Origin: XYD12-FULL-36-8 sp041739035
GTDB lineage: Bacteria; Bacteroidota; Ignavibacteria; Ignavibacteriales; Ignavibacteriaceae
DNA length: 63,941 nt
Direction of reading: 5' to 3'
Assembly: GCA_041739035.1 (NCBI GenBank)
Contig: JBGSOQ010000346.1
Coordinates: 1-63,941, forward strand
Position numbers and translations under genes: made by a program. This document shows, piece after piece, positions 27,816 to 37,835 of the stretch. The notes under the pieces were generated by a model. It did not search any database, was not told the DNA's origin, and was given only the letters and a program-made list of their open reading frames with translations. How positions within the stretch are numbered: the first letter of the stretch is position 1; every line of letters begins with the position of its first letter.

Positions 27816-28606
27816 TCAAAACATTTAAAAAACATTATCCTGAATTTTTAATGGAAGCCGCCGAACTTGGTTTGTTTATGATTTCCGCCGGTGTTTTTGT
27901 TTCTCTTATCGAATACGATGGTTTTATCATTAAGCAATTTATTTCAGTTCCGCAGATAAGATTGATATTGATTGGTTTGGCTATGGGGTTTACGGCTGTT
28001 ACGCTTATCAACTCAAAAATTGGTAAGCGTTCCGGTGCGCATATGAATCCTGCTGTAACTTTAACTTTTTACCGGCTTGGTAAAATAAAATTTTGGGATG
28101 CTTTATTTTATATTCTCTTTCAGTTTATCGGCGGCACACTTGGGGTTTATATAGTGTATCTTATTTTTGGAAAAGTATTTGCTGAACCACCGGTAAATTT
28201 TGTTATTACTGTGCCAATGAATGATTCAATGACCATTCCATTTATTGCAGAAGCTTTAATGTCTTTTTTATTAATGGTGATGGTGCTGTTTACTACCAAT
28301 AAAGTAAGTCTGGCTAAATATACGGGAATGCTTGCAGGAATAATGCTCGCAATTTTCATTTCAGTTGAAGCGCCAATTTCCGGGATGAGTATCAATCCAG
28401 CGAGGTCTTTTGCTTCTGCATTTCCTTCAAATATTTGGGATGCATTCTGGATATATTTAACAGCACCGCCGATTGGAATGCTGCTTGCAGCTCAATTATA
28501 CATTTTAATTAAAGGTAAAAAGAATATAATCTGTGCAAAATTAAATCACGATAACAAAGTTCGTTGTATATTTAATTGCGGTTACGAAAAATCTGTAAAA
28601 GCATGA
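27812..28606 (+). CDS. MIP-family channel (aquaporin/glycerol facilitator)
   Basis: A 264-residue channel with two NPA boxes, SGAHMNPAVTL and SGMSINPARSF, and six hydrophobic segments. An ARSF after the second NPA is typical of water-selective aquaporins, but selectivity cannot be fixed from this alone. Arsenite and glycerol also pass some MIP channels, so a link to arsenic chemistry is possible. The C-terminal tail has two Cys (KNIICAKLNHDNKVRCIFNC region). Confidence 0.88.
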   Translation: MIKTFKKHYPEFLMEAAELGLFMISAGVFVSLIEYDGFIIKQFISVPQIRLILIGLAMGFTAVTLINSKIGKRSGAHMNPAVTLTFYRLGKIKFWDALFYILFQFIGGTLGVYIVYLIFGKVFAEPPVNFVITVPMNDSMTIPFIAEALMSFLLMVMVLFTTNKVSLAKYTGMLAGIMLAIFISVEAPISGMSINPARSFASAFPSNIWDAFWIYLTAPPIGMLLAAQLYILIKGKKNIICAKLNHDNKVRCIFNCGYEKSVKA

Positions 28607-28618
28607 ATAGGAGAATAA

Positions 28619-30157
28619 ATGGAAAATCATTATGAAATTATAATAATAGGTACAGGGGCTGGTGGTGGAACATTAGCTCACAAACTTGCATCAAGCGGAA
28701 AAAATATTTTAATAATTGAGCGCGGTTCTTTTCTTCCAAGAGAAAAAGATAATTGGGATACAAAAGAAGTATTTCAACACGATCGTTATCATACTAAAGA
28801 AGTATGGTATGATAAAGATGGAAATTCACTTCACCCCGGAACAGGCTATTGGGTTGGCGGAAATACAAAAGTTTATGGTGCTGCACTTTTCAGATTACGT
28901 GAAAGAGATTTTGAAAAAGTAATTCATAAGGGTGGAGTATCTCCCGAGTGGGAATTAAAGTATAACGATTTTGAATCTTACTATAACGAAGCTGAAAAAC
29001 TTTATTATGTCCATGGTAGACAGGGATTAGATCCTACCGAACCGTGGAGAAGTTCAGAATATCCTATTGATAGAGTATCGCACGAGCCAAGAATTAAAGA
29101 GATTCACGATTCTCTATCAAATAAAGGATTTAATCCTTTCTATATTCCACTTGGGATTAAATTAAACGAAACAAATCGTCTTTTAAGTGATTGCATCCGC
29201 TGCGATACTTGCGATGGTTTTCCTTGTCTTGTTGATGCAAAAGCTGATTCCGATTTAGTGGGTGTTCGGCCTGCGATTAAACATCCGAATGTTACTTTAT
29301 TAACAAATACAAAAGTAAAAAAGATTGTAACTGATGATTCTGGGAAAAAAGTTATTTATGTTGAGACAGAAATAGACGGTAAAGTAGAAAAATTTTCCGC
29401 AGATATTTTTGCTTTATGTGCAGGAGCAATCAATTCTGCTGCTTTACTTTTAAAGTCGGCGAGTGATAAACATCCTAGCGGACTTGCGAACAGTTCCGAT
29501 CAGGTTGGAAGAAATTTTATGAAACATCAGAACGGAGCCATACTTGGTTTGACCAAAAAACTCAATCCAACAATATTTCAAAAAACCTTAGCCGTAAATG
29601 ATTTTTACTGGGGTGAAAAAGATTTTGAATTTCCGATGGGGCATGTGCAGCTGCTTGGAAAAGCAAACAAAGAAATGATTGAGGGTGATGCCCCGCCAAT
29701 GACGCCCGATATCGCTTTGGATCAGATGGCAAAGCACTCAATTGACTGGTGGATTACGGCGGAAGATCTACCGGACCCTGATAATCGTGTTACATTGAAA
29801 AACGGAAATATTCAACTCAGTTACACAGATAATAATACAGAGGCATATGAAAGATTTCTTAAAAGATGGACTGAAGTTTTAAAATCAATTGACTGCGGGG
29901 AAAAAATTATTCCTTGCTCAATATATTTGAAAAAGAAAATTCCTTTGGAAGGAGTTGCTCATCAGGTTGGTACATGCAGATTTGGAAGCGATCCAAGAAC
30001 TAATGTGCTTGATTTAAATTGCAAGACTCACGATGTAGATAATCTTTATGTGATTGATGGAAGTTTTTTCCCTTCTAGTGCGGCGGTTAATCCTTCGCTA
30101 ACAATTATGGCGAATTCTCTAAGAGTTGGTGAGCATTTAGTTGAAATAATAAAATAA
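28619..30157 (+). CDS. GMC-family FAD oxidoreductase
   Basis: A 512-residue flavoenzyme with the dinucleotide motif GTGAGGGTLAHKLA, the GMC segment GTGYWVGGNTKVYGAALF, and a C-terminal VAHQVGTCRFG...NPSLTIMANSLRVGEHL. It oxidises an alcohol or sugar. A Cys-rich insert CIRCDTCDGFPC (about residues 196-207) is seen in some bacterial GMC sugar dehydrogenases. No Tat signal is present, so it is probably cytoplasmic. Confidence 0.87.
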   Translation: MENHYEIIIIGTGAGGGTLAHKLASSGKNILIIERGSFLPREKDNWDTKEVFQHDRYHTKEVWYDKDGNSLHPGTGYWVGGNTKVYGAALFRLRERDFEKVIHKGGVSPEWELKYNDFESYYNEAEKLYYVHGRQGLDPTEPWRSSEYPIDRVSHEPRIKEIHDSLSNKGFNPFYIPLGIKLNETNRLLSDCIRCDTCDGFPCLVDAKADSDLVGVRPAIKHPNVTLLTNTKVKKIVTDDSGKKVIYVETEIDGKVEKFSADIFALCAGAINSAALLLKSASDKHPSGLANSSDQVGRNFMKHQNGAILGLTKKLNPTIFQKTLAVNDFYWGEKDFEFPMGHVQLLGKANKEMIEGDAPPMTPDIALDQMAKHSIDWWITAEDLPDPDNRVTLKNGNIQLSYTDNNTEAYERFLKRWTEVLKSIDCGEKIIPCSIYLKKKIPLEGVAHQVGTCRFGSDPRTNVLDLNCKTHDVDNLYVIDGSFFPSSAAVNPSLTIMANSLRVGEHLVEIIK

Positions 30158-30191
30158 TAATTTTAATAATAATCTTAATCGAAAGATCATC

Positions 30192-31412
30192 ATGCAAAAT
30201 ATTGTTCAACTTGCTAAAGACTATGCTTCTAAAATAATAGACGAGAAACTGTCGGCGGAATATGCATACCATAATTTAGAGCATACTCTTGAAGTACTTG
30301 AGAATGTCATAGAAATAGGTGAAAATTCAGGTTTAACAGCCGAAGAATTGGAGCTTGTGGAACTTGCAGCGATATTTCATGACACAGGTTGGATTGAGAA
30401 CTCTAATAACCATGAAGAAAATAGTGTGCAAATTGCAAAAAAGTTTCTTAAATCTTGCTTGTATAATCCCGAAAAAATTGAGAAAGTGTCTGAACTAATT
30501 TTAGTAACAAACCTGAATAACGACACTAAATATTTACTTCAAACAGTTTTACGTGATGCAGACATTTTACACATCGGGAAAAAAGGATTTTATTCAAGGT
30601 CCCAAACATTAAAATCTGAAATTGAGTTCCTCGAAACCAAAAAGATAGAAGAATTAAACTGGATTGAATGTACGATAGATTTTCTTGACAAAACAGAATT
30701 TACCACTGAATATGCTATTAAGAATTATAATAAAAGAAGACTAAAAAATATCAACAAGCTTCAAAAAAGGAAAGATGAGATGTTAGAACGAGAACCCCCA
30801 AAAACAGCTGATGATAGCAAAACAAAAAAAAATAATGATAACACTATTAAACGGAAAGATAAAAATATCGGGCGCGGTGTGGAGACAATGTTTCGTAACA
30901 CTATCCGGACACATGTGGAATTCAGCAGCATGGCCGATAGTAAAGCCAATATAATGATTAGCGTTAATACTTTAATTTTAACTGCTATTGTTGCTTTCCT
31001 GGCCAAGAGTCTGGATACAAATCCATATTTAATAGCTCCGTCTGCAATATTAACTATAGTAAGTTTGACTACTCTCATATTCGCAATCACCGTTACTAGG
31101 CCTAAAATTACTTCAGGTACTTTTACTAATGAAGAAATTAAAGCAAAAAAAACTAATCTTTTATTTTTTGGAAATTTTTACAATATGAATTTTAAAGATT
31201 TTGAATGGGGAATGAATGAAATGATTAAAGACAGTGATTATCTGTATGGCAGCATGATTATGGACTATTATATTTTAGGGCAGGTTCTTGGAGAGAAATA
31301 TAGAAAATTAAGGATATGCTATAATTTATTTATGTATGGAATAACAATCTCCATAATAGCATTTGCTATTGCAATTATTTTTACACCAACGGGAGTTCAA
31401 ATAATCCCATAA
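30192..31412 (+). CDS. HD phosphohydrolase fused to Pycsar-effector (PycTM/DUF5706) domain
   Basis: Residues 1-195 form an HD domain with H27, H31, H63-D64 and D117 (HDTGW; LRDADILHIG), expected to cleave phosphodiesters such as cyclic nucleotides. A charged linker (about 196-235) leads to a DUF5706 membrane domain with helices near 253-275, 282-302 and 375-398. Stand-alone DUF5706 proteins are PycTM effectors of Pycsar anti-phage systems that respond to cyclic pyrimidine nucleotides. The HD fusion is frequent in Bacteroidetes near ppk1, and its role there is unknown. No obvious uridylate/cytidylate cyclase lies next to it; a cyclase-like DUF2652 gene is 4.8 kb downstream. Confidence 0.85.
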   Translation: MQNIVQLAKDYASKIIDEKLSAEYAYHNLEHTLEVLENVIEIGENSGLTAEELELVELAAIFHDTGWIENSNNHEENSVQIAKKFLKSCLYNPEKIEKVSELILVTNLNNDTKYLLQTVLRDADILHIGKKGFYSRSQTLKSEIEFLETKKIEELNWIECTIDFLDKTEFTTEYAIKNYNKRRLKNINKLQKRKDEMLEREPPKTADDSKTKKNNDNTIKRKDKNIGRGVETMFRNTIRTHVEFSSMADSKANIMISVNTLILTAIVAFLAKSLDTNPYLIAPSAILTIVSLTTLIFAITVTRPKITSGTFTNEEIKAKKTNLLFFGNFYNMNFKDFEWGMNEMIKDSDYLYGSMIMDYYILGQVLGEKYRKLRICYNLFMYGITISIIAFAIAIIFTPTGVQIIP

Positions 31413-31468
31413 ACAACTTTATTTTTAAGCATATTAACTTTACAACTATTTTAATACAAAGAGAATTA

Positions 31469-33538
31469 TTGAAAAATAAAAAATATTTTAACAGAGAATT
31501 AAGCTGGCTTGCTTTCAACCATAGGGTTTTACAAGAAGCAGCCGATGTATCTGTCCCTCTTTTTGAGAGAATTAAATTCCTTGCAATATTTTCATCTAAT
31601 ATGGATGAATTTTTTCGTGTACGTATTGCAGCAATTAGAAGCGTTCAGAACAGTTTTAATAAATATGATAATGAATTAACGCGTCTATTAAAAAATATTC
31701 GCAACGTGGTTAATGAACATCAAAATGAATATGGAAGAATAATAAAGGAAATATTTTTAGAATTAAATAAGCATAATATTTATTTACTGGATTCTAAGAA
31801 TCTTACTGAAATCAATCGGGATTTTATTACAGATTATTTTAATCGTATCATCAGACCGCTGATCCAGCCAACTTTAATTATTAGAAATAAATTAAATGTC
31901 TTTCTTAAAAATAAAAGCATATATCTATCTATAAGATTAACTTCAACTAATACTAATAAGAAGGATGAGACAAAGCGTACTAAAAAGATCAACAAATATG
32001 CTATTGTTGAAATTCCCTCTGATCAACTCGCAAGATTTGTTGTGTTACCGGAAGTTGATGGCAATAAATATGTGATGTTTCTGGATGATGTAATTAGGCT
32101 GAATCTAAATGTTTTGTTTTCCGGTTACGAAGTTGAAGAATGCTACTCAATAAAACTGACACGCGATGCAGAGCTTTATATTGATGATGAATTCAGCGGA
32201 GATTTACTGGAGAAGATTAAAAAGTCTCTTACTAAAAGAAATACCGGACTTCCTTCAAGGTTTTTATATGATGCCAATATGCCAAAGTATTTTTTAAAAG
32301 TTCTTACAAAAGCAATGGATCTAAAAAAAGAAGATTTAATACCCGGTGGAAAGTACCACAATCTCAGCGATTATTTTTCATTTCCCACCTTTGGTTTAAT
32401 CAGCCTAGAATATGATAAACAAGCACCAATACTTTGCAAGGATTTTGAAAATGCCGAAAGAATAATTGACGTTTTAGATCGAAAAGATAAATTACTTAAC
32501 TATCCATATCACTCATACAATTATCTTATTAGGTTCTTAGAGGAATCAGCCACTGACCCAGAAGTTAAATCAATAAAAATTACTCTGTATCGCACTTCAT
32601 CAAATTCAAGAATAATCAAAGCATTAATTGATGCAGCCAAGAATGGTAAATCAGTTACGGCATTCGTTGAAGTAAAGGCACGGTTTGATGAGGACTCAAA
32701 TTTTAAAAATGCTGAGGAATTAGAAAAAACAGGAATTAAAGTTCTTTACAGTTTTCCTGGATTTAAAGTTCACTGTAAGATTTGCTTAATAAGCAGAATT
32801 GAAAACAATAAAAAAAAGTACTATACCTATTTATCTACAGGAAATTTTAATGAAAAAACGGCAGATATTTATAGTGATTTCGGTTTTTTTACTTCAAATG
32901 AAAAGATTACAAAGGAGTTGAATAATGTATTTAAGTTCTTATTAGATAAAAATGAGAACCCTAAATTCACTAATCTCTTGGTCGCACCTTTTAATCTTAG
33001 AAAATCGTTTAAGGAATTAATAGAAAATGAAGTTCAGATTGCCTTAAAAGGCAAAAAAGCCAGCATAGTATTCAAACTGAATAGCCTTGAAGATAAAAAA
33101 ATTATAAATAGACTCTATAAGGCTTCAATAGCTGGCGTAAAGATTACGATCATTGTTCGCGGGATTTGTTGTTTGATTCCAGGCGTAAAGGGATTAAGTG
33201 AAAATATTAAAATAATCAGCATTGTTGATAAATATCTTGAACATTCACGCTTATATATTTTTTATAACAATGGTGATGAGAAAATTTATCTTTCATCGGC
33301 TGATTTGATGACAAGAAATCTAAATCGCCGAGTAGAAATTGCCTTCCCGATCCATGATAAAAACTTAAAAGAAAAATTAAAAAAATTGATAGAAATTCAA
33401 ATTAGGGATAATTTAAAAGCAAGGGTAATAAATAGAAGACAAAACAATTCTTTCGTAAAATCAAACGCATCTCAAAAAGTGAGGTCACAGTTAAGCACCT
33501 ATGAATTTTTAGACAATGATAATTCTAATAAAATATAA
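31469..33538 (+). CDS. ppk1: Polyphosphate kinase 1
   Basis: Makes polyphosphate from ATP reversibly. The 689-residue protein is full length, with the N-terminal NRELSWLAFNHRVLQEA and the two catalytic histidines at exactly the E. coli positions, H435 (GFKVHCKI) and H592 (YLEHSRLYIF). It starts with TTG at 31469 after GAGAA. It follows the HD-Pycsar gene and abuts the Omp85-like gene. Confidence 0.95.
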   Translation: MKNKKYFNRELSWLAFNHRVLQEAADVSVPLFERIKFLAIFSSNMDEFFRVRIAAIRSVQNSFNKYDNELTRLLKNIRNVVNEHQNEYGRIIKEIFLELNKHNIYLLDSKNLTEINRDFITDYFNRIIRPLIQPTLIIRNKLNVFLKNKSIYLSIRLTSTNTNKKDETKRTKKINKYAIVEIPSDQLARFVVLPEVDGNKYVMFLDDVIRLNLNVLFSGYEVEECYSIKLTRDAELYIDDEFSGDLLEKIKKSLTKRNTGLPSRFLYDANMPKYFLKVLTKAMDLKKEDLIPGGKYHNLSDYFSFPTFGLISLEYDKQAPILCKDFENAERIIDVLDRKDKLLNYPYHSYNYLIRFLEESATDPEVKSIKITLYRTSSNSRIIKALIDAAKNGKSVTAFVEVKARFDEDSNFKNAEELEKTGIKVLYSFPGFKVHCKICLISRIENNKKKYYTYLSTGNFNEKTADIYSDFGFFTSNEKITKELNNVFKFLLDKNENPKFTNLLVAPFNLRKSFKELIENEVQIALKGKKASIVFKLNSLEDKKIINRLYKASIAGVKITIIVRGICCLIPGVKGLSENIKIISIVDKYLEHSRLYIFYNNGDEKIYLSSADLMTRNLNRRVEIAFPIHDKNLKEKLKKLIEIQIRDNLKARVINRRQNNSFVKSNASQKVRSQLSTYEFLDNDNSNKI

Positions 33539-33539
33539 A

Positions 33540-36179
33540 ATGAAGCAACCAGCTAAGTATATAATTATGTTATTAACTTGTACTTCGATAAATCTTTTCT
33601 CACAAAATATTAATGATGATATTTATAAATCTGACGAAATAAGAATAGTCATTTCTGGAGAGAAGTACAAAGCCGGTTGGTTTCACGAATTTATTTTTGG
33701 TGCGCACTGGAGGAATCTTTGGATATCACCGGTTGAAGCAGAGGTGCTGAATATGAATACATTTGCGGGGGGTTTAACTTTGATTAAAAAGGGCGGAGGT
33801 TTTCAGACTAAGTCGTTAAGATTTCAGGGTGAAGATGGATATGTATGGAAATTCAGATCACTTGATAAAGATCCAGCATCAATACTACCCAAAGATTTAC
33901 AGGAATCAATTGTAGCTGATGTTTTGCAAGACCAGATAAGTTCGTCAAATCCTTTTGCTCCTTTTATTGTTGCTCCAATTTTAAATGCTGTTGGTATATT
34001 ACAGTCAATTCCAAAACTGGTTATTATGCCAGACGATGAAAAATTGGGTGAATATAGAAAAGAATTTGGAGGATTACTCGGAACAATTGAAATTAATCCA
34101 GATGAGAAAGATGATAATGAAGAATTCAATTTCGGTGGTGCTGAAAAAATAATGGGTACATTTAAGCTTATACGCAGACTTGAAGAACACAGAGAAGAAA
34201 AAGTAAACTCAACAGAATTTTTAAAGGCAAGATTGATAGATGTGTTCATTGGCGATTGGGACCGACACACTGATCAGTGGAGATGGGCACGATATGAAAA
34301 GCATGGAATGGAAACCTGGTATCCAATTCCTCGCGATCGTGATCAGGCTTTTGCTAAATTTGATGGCTTGGGTCCAACACTCGCAGATTACTACATTAAA
34401 AATTTTAATCATTTTGATTTCGAATATCCTTCTGCTGAAAATATTACCTGGAGCGGAAGACATCTTGACAGAAGATATTTAATTGAGCTAACTAAAACTC
34501 AATGGGATTCAGTAACCACTTTTGTAAAAAATAAATTAACGCATGAGGTTATTTTTGATGCAGTAAATCATTTGCCAGAAACTCAATTCGAAATAGCTGG
34601 AGAAGAATTGATTTCAAAATTGAAGTCTCGAAGGGATTTATTATCTCAAATATCAAATGAATATTATGAAATGATCCAAAATGTAGCTGATGTTTGGGGA
34701 AGCGATAAAGATGATTTTGCAGAAATAATTCGCTTTAGCGATAATGAGACAATTCTAACTCTTTATAAACGCGACAAAGAGACCGGAGAGAAGAAGGGTA
34801 ACCCTTTTTTCAAAAAAACTTTTGATAATTCACTTACAGATGAAATCCGAATCTATCTTCAGAATGGAGATGATAAAGCTATAGTTAAAGGCAGCGTAAA
34901 CGGCAGCCCAAATATTCGGCTTATTACCGGCGAGGGAAAAGATGAAGTTATAAATGATTCAAAAGTTAATGGAAATTTCCTGGGTATTCTTCCTTTTAAC
35001 ATTACAAAAAATAAAACTTTCATATACGATAGCGGAAAGAAAAGCATTTTTAAAAAATATTCCGGTACAGTAGTAGATAATTCAGAATATCCTGATCCTA
35101 AAACTGACGAAGAAAAATATGAGCCGCAGTTAAATGATCGTGGAAACGAATGGCTTTTATATCCATTTTTTCAGTTCGATACTGATAATGGTTTTACAAT
35201 TGGGGCATCCAAAGTTTTAACTGAATATGGATTTCGTGCTGAACCATTTTCATATCAAATGACTTTTTTCGTATCTTATTCCACAACCCCCAAAAGTCCA
35301 AACTTTTATTATAAAGGCATTTTTAATTCAATAGTAAAAAATTCAAGCTTACAATTTGAATTAACAAGCACCGAATTAACTTTAACTAAATATTATGGCT
35401 TCGGAAATGAAACGAACTACAACGATAATTTAGAAAGAGCAGACTATTATAGACTAGAGCAAAAGTTATTTGAAGTAAAACCGTCATTTCTTTTTCACCT
35501 TTTCGATTCAAACACAACCGGCTTTGAGTTGAGTTACTCATATCAAAATTCATCTATACGCAATATTACTTTATTAAACGATTTCTCAAATGGTAACTAT
35601 GGCTTGGGCAAATTTAATTTGATTGGCTCTAAATTAAAATTCGTAATTGATAGAAGAGATAATATTAATAATGCTCAGAAAGGATATTATTTAAATCTAA
35701 GCGGAGAATATTATCCTGAAGCATTAGATAATGCCGAAACATTTTACAAAGCAGGATTTGATGCAAGAGCATTTGCAACTGTTTTTTTATTAAGTGAAAC
35801 AACACTTGCAATTAGAACCGGAGGCGGAAATAATTGGGGGAAATATCCTTTTTTCAAAGCAGAATTTTTAGGTGGATCTGAAAATCTCAGAGGTTATAGG
35901 CGCGAAAGATTCTCTGGCGACGCTTCGGTTTTTGGTCAGGCAGAAGTAAGATCTTACGTTGGAAAATGGAGATTGATAGTCCCAGGTAAATTTGGCGTGT
36001 TATCCTTTATTGAAAGCGGAAGAATATTTGTTAAAGGTGCCAATTCCGAAAAATGGCATCCATCTTATGGTGGAGGAATATGGTTGTCATTTATAGATCG
36101 AGCAGCAAATTTTTCATTCACTTTTGCAAAAACAGAAGAAAGCAGTTCAATTATTTTCAAAGCTGGAATGAATTTTTAA
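33540..36179 (+). CDS. Exported protein: kinase-like N-terminal domain plus Omp85/BamA-like barrel
   Basis: Using the ATG at 33540 the protein has 879 residues and a signal peptide ending SINLFSQ. An in-frame ATG at 33516 overlaps ppk1 and is less likely. Residues 30-380 contain GDWDRHTDQW (238-247) and PIPRDRDQAF (262-271). This D-x-D-R-H...D-x-D layout recalls the catalytic and metal residues of CotH/FAM20/HipA-type kinases. After a beta-rich linker, residues from about 533 look like a 16-strand Omp85 barrel, with ENLRGYRRERF near the end and a final aromatic F. Neighbourhood with ppk1 suggests a phosphate-linked surface function, which is inferred. Confidence 0.75.
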   Translation: MKQPAKYIIMLLTCTSINLFSQNINDDIYKSDEIRIVISGEKYKAGWFHEFIFGAHWRNLWISPVEAEVLNMNTFAGGLTLIKKGGGFQTKSLRFQGEDGYVWKFRSLDKDPASILPKDLQESIVADVLQDQISSSNPFAPFIVAPILNAVGILQSIPKLVIMPDDEKLGEYRKEFGGLLGTIEINPDEKDDNEEFNFGGAEKIMGTFKLIRRLEEHREEKVNSTEFLKARLIDVFIGDWDRHTDQWRWARYEKHGMETWYPIPRDRDQAFAKFDGLGPTLADYYIKNFNHFDFEYPSAENITWSGRHLDRRYLIELTKTQWDSVTTFVKNKLTHEVIFDAVNHLPETQFEIAGEELISKLKSRRDLLSQISNEYYEMIQNVADVWGSDKDDFAEIIRFSDNETILTLYKRDKETGEKKGNPFFKKTFDNSLTDEIRIYLQNGDDKAIVKGSVNGSPNIRLITGEGKDEVINDSKVNGNFLGILPFNITKNKTFIYDSGKKSIFKKYSGTVVDNSEYPDPKTDEEKYEPQLNDRGNEWLLYPFFQFDTDNGFTIGASKVLTEYGFRAEPFSYQMTFFVSYSTTPKSPNFYYKGIFNSIVKNSSLQFELTSTELTLTKYYGFGNETNYNDNLERADYYRLEQKLFEVKPSFLFHLFDSNTTGFELSYSYQNSSIRNITLLNDFSNGNYGLGKFNLIGSKLKFVIDRRDNINNAQKGYYLNLSGEYYPEALDNAETFYKAGFDARAFATVFLLSETTLAIRTGGGNNWGKYPFFKAEFLGGSENLRGYRRERFSGDASVFGQAEVRSYVGKWRLIVPGKFGVLSFIESGRIFVKGANSEKWHPSYGGGIWLSFIDRAANFSFTFAKTEESSSIIFKAGMNF

Positions 36180-36229
36180 TGTTTATTGATTTTTAGCATC
36201 ATAAAATGAATAATAGAGTTTAACTTATA

Positions 36230-36856
36230 ATGGAAGAATCAACATTTAAATTTAAAGAAGTAGACTCTTCAAGTGCGCTTATTTTTTTCCCTGACATAAG
36301 CGGTTACACAAATTTTGTTAATCAAACTGAAATAAATCACAGTCAATTAATAATAGTTGATTTGCTGGAGACTATAATTAAAACACTTACGTTGCCATTT
36401 ACTATTTCGGAGATAGAAGGTGATGCAATTTTATTCTATAAGTTTGGTGAGCCGCCCAATTCTGAGGAATTGATTAAAGAATCAAAAAATATTTTTATTA
36501 ACTATCATGAAAAACTCAAGCATATCGTTAAACACAATCACTGTAAGTGTGGTGCATGTGCCGGCGCTTATAATCTATCCTTAAAATTTATTGTTCATTA
36601 TGGAATTATCAATAAAATCAAAGTCGGTAATTTCAATAAACTATTTGGTAAGGATTTAATAATAGCACACAAGCTACTTAAGAATTCCCTTAAACAGAGA
36701 GAATATATACTATTAACAGATTATTATACAAAAGTGTGGCCAGTAAATAATATCACCGATGAAGATTGGATTGAAATTATTGAAGGGAACGAGGACTTAG
36801 GCGGTTTGGAAAATATATATTATAAAGCAATCCTGTTGGGTCCCTTAAGAAAATAG
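36230..36856 (+). CDS. DUF2652 / class III nucleotidyl cyclase-like protein
   Basis: A 208-residue cytoplasmic protein with the two metal-binding segments of class III cyclases, FFPDISGYT (D22) and EIEGDAILFY (D65), and a later GKDLIIAHKLLKNS that parallels the cyclase dimer helix. An inserted HCKCGAC (104-110) adds three Cys that could bind a metal. Whether it makes a cyclic nucleotide, and which base, cannot be read. It is the nearest candidate signal producer for both the Crp-like regulator and the HD-Pycsar protein in this window. Confidence 0.75.
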   Translation: MEESTFKFKEVDSSSALIFFPDISGYTNFVNQTEINHSQLIIVDLLETIIKTLTLPFTISEIEGDAILFYKFGEPPNSEELIKESKNIFINYHEKLKHIVKHNHCKCGACAGAYNLSLKFIVHYGIINKIKVGNFNKLFGKDLIIAHKLLKNSLKQREYILLTDYYTKVWPVNNITDEDWIEIIEGNEDLGGLENIYYKAILLGPLRK

Positions 36857-36964
36857 ATTGTGTTCGCTGGCTCATTAGATGAAAAGATAAAAGTAATAAA
36901 TCATAACAAAGTTGCTACGAGCATATTTGTTTTCAATTATTCCTAATTAAAGAACAAATCAAAA

Positions 36965-37834
36965 ATGAAAAATAATCAGTTGTATATTAAAATTATACTA
37001 TTCACAATAATTAATGTATTATCAGCACAAAACAATGCGCAATCAATTTTGTCATCATATGATTTTTCAGAAAAAGTAATATTTAATTTACCAAATGTCC
37101 TCAAAGAAATTTCAGGACTTACAACTTCAGAAGACGGCAGACTGTTTGGTCACAATGATGAAGCGGGGATTGTTTATGAGATCGATTTTCAAGATAGAAA
37201 TATTGTGAGATCGTTTTCACCAGGAATTAAAGTTCTTTACCGGGATTTTGAAGATATAGCTGTTCTCAATGATAAATTCTTTTTACTTGTAAGTAATGGT
37301 GATATATACGAATTCGCAGAAAGTAAGAGCAAGAGATATTCCGATTATAAAAAGTATAACTCACCTTTTAGTTCCAAGTTTAATTTTGAAGGGATGTGCT
37401 ATGATCCAATGAGCAATTCTCTTTTGATAACGGCCAAAGAATATGCTGGGAAAAATTTTAAGGGGCTAAGGTCAGTATTTTCTTTTGATTTGGATAAGAA
37501 AAAATATTTACCTAATCCCCGTTATCTTTTTTCGCTGGTTGAATTAAAAGAAAAATATAAGCTGAATAACTTTTTACCAACCGGTATAGAATTCAATCCT
37601 AGAAGTAAAACCTTTTTTATTATTTCATCACATCAAGAAAGCATAATTGAAGTTTCGCCGGATGGTAAAATATTAGAAACTAAATTACTTTCAAAACTTG
37701 ACCATGTTCAACCCGAAGGGATTACTTTTAATAAAGCGGGAAATCTTTTGATAAGTGATGAAGGAAAAAACAAAAAAGGAAGGATTACATTATACAAACT
37801 TATTAATGCAGAAAAAGGTACTCTTGAAAAGTAA
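36965..37834 (+). CDS. SdiA-regulated-type beta-propeller protein
   Basis: A 289-residue exported protein (signal peptide ending near LSAQ) with repeated blades such as EISGLTTSEDGRLFGHNDE, YRDFEDIAVL and VQPEGITFNKAGNLLISDEG. This is the pattern of the SdiA-regulated/esterase-like propeller family, of unknown function. The Asp/Glu-rich loops may bind calcium. It is followed one base later by the subtilase gene, so the two are probably co-expressed. Confidence 0.75.
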   Translation: MKNNQLYIKIILFTIINVLSAQNNAQSILSSYDFSEKVIFNLPNVLKEISGLTTSEDGRLFGHNDEAGIVYEIDFQDRNIVRSFSPGIKVLYRDFEDIAVLNDKFFLLVSNGDIYEFAESKSKRYSDYKKYNSPFSSKFNFEGMCYDPMSNSLLITAKEYAGKNFKGLRSVFSFDLDKKKYLPNPRYLFSLVELKEKYKLNNFLPTGIEFNPRSKTFFIISSHQESIIEVSPDGKILETKLLSKLDHVQPEGITFNKAGNLLISDEGKNKKGRITLYKLINAEKGTLEK

Positions 37835-37835
37835 A

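Noticed and set aside
30192..31412. A true Pycsar anti-phage locus
   Set aside because: The effector domain is fused to an HD domain and no uridylate or cytidylate cyclase is adjacent. The DUF2652 gene is several genes away and unproven.
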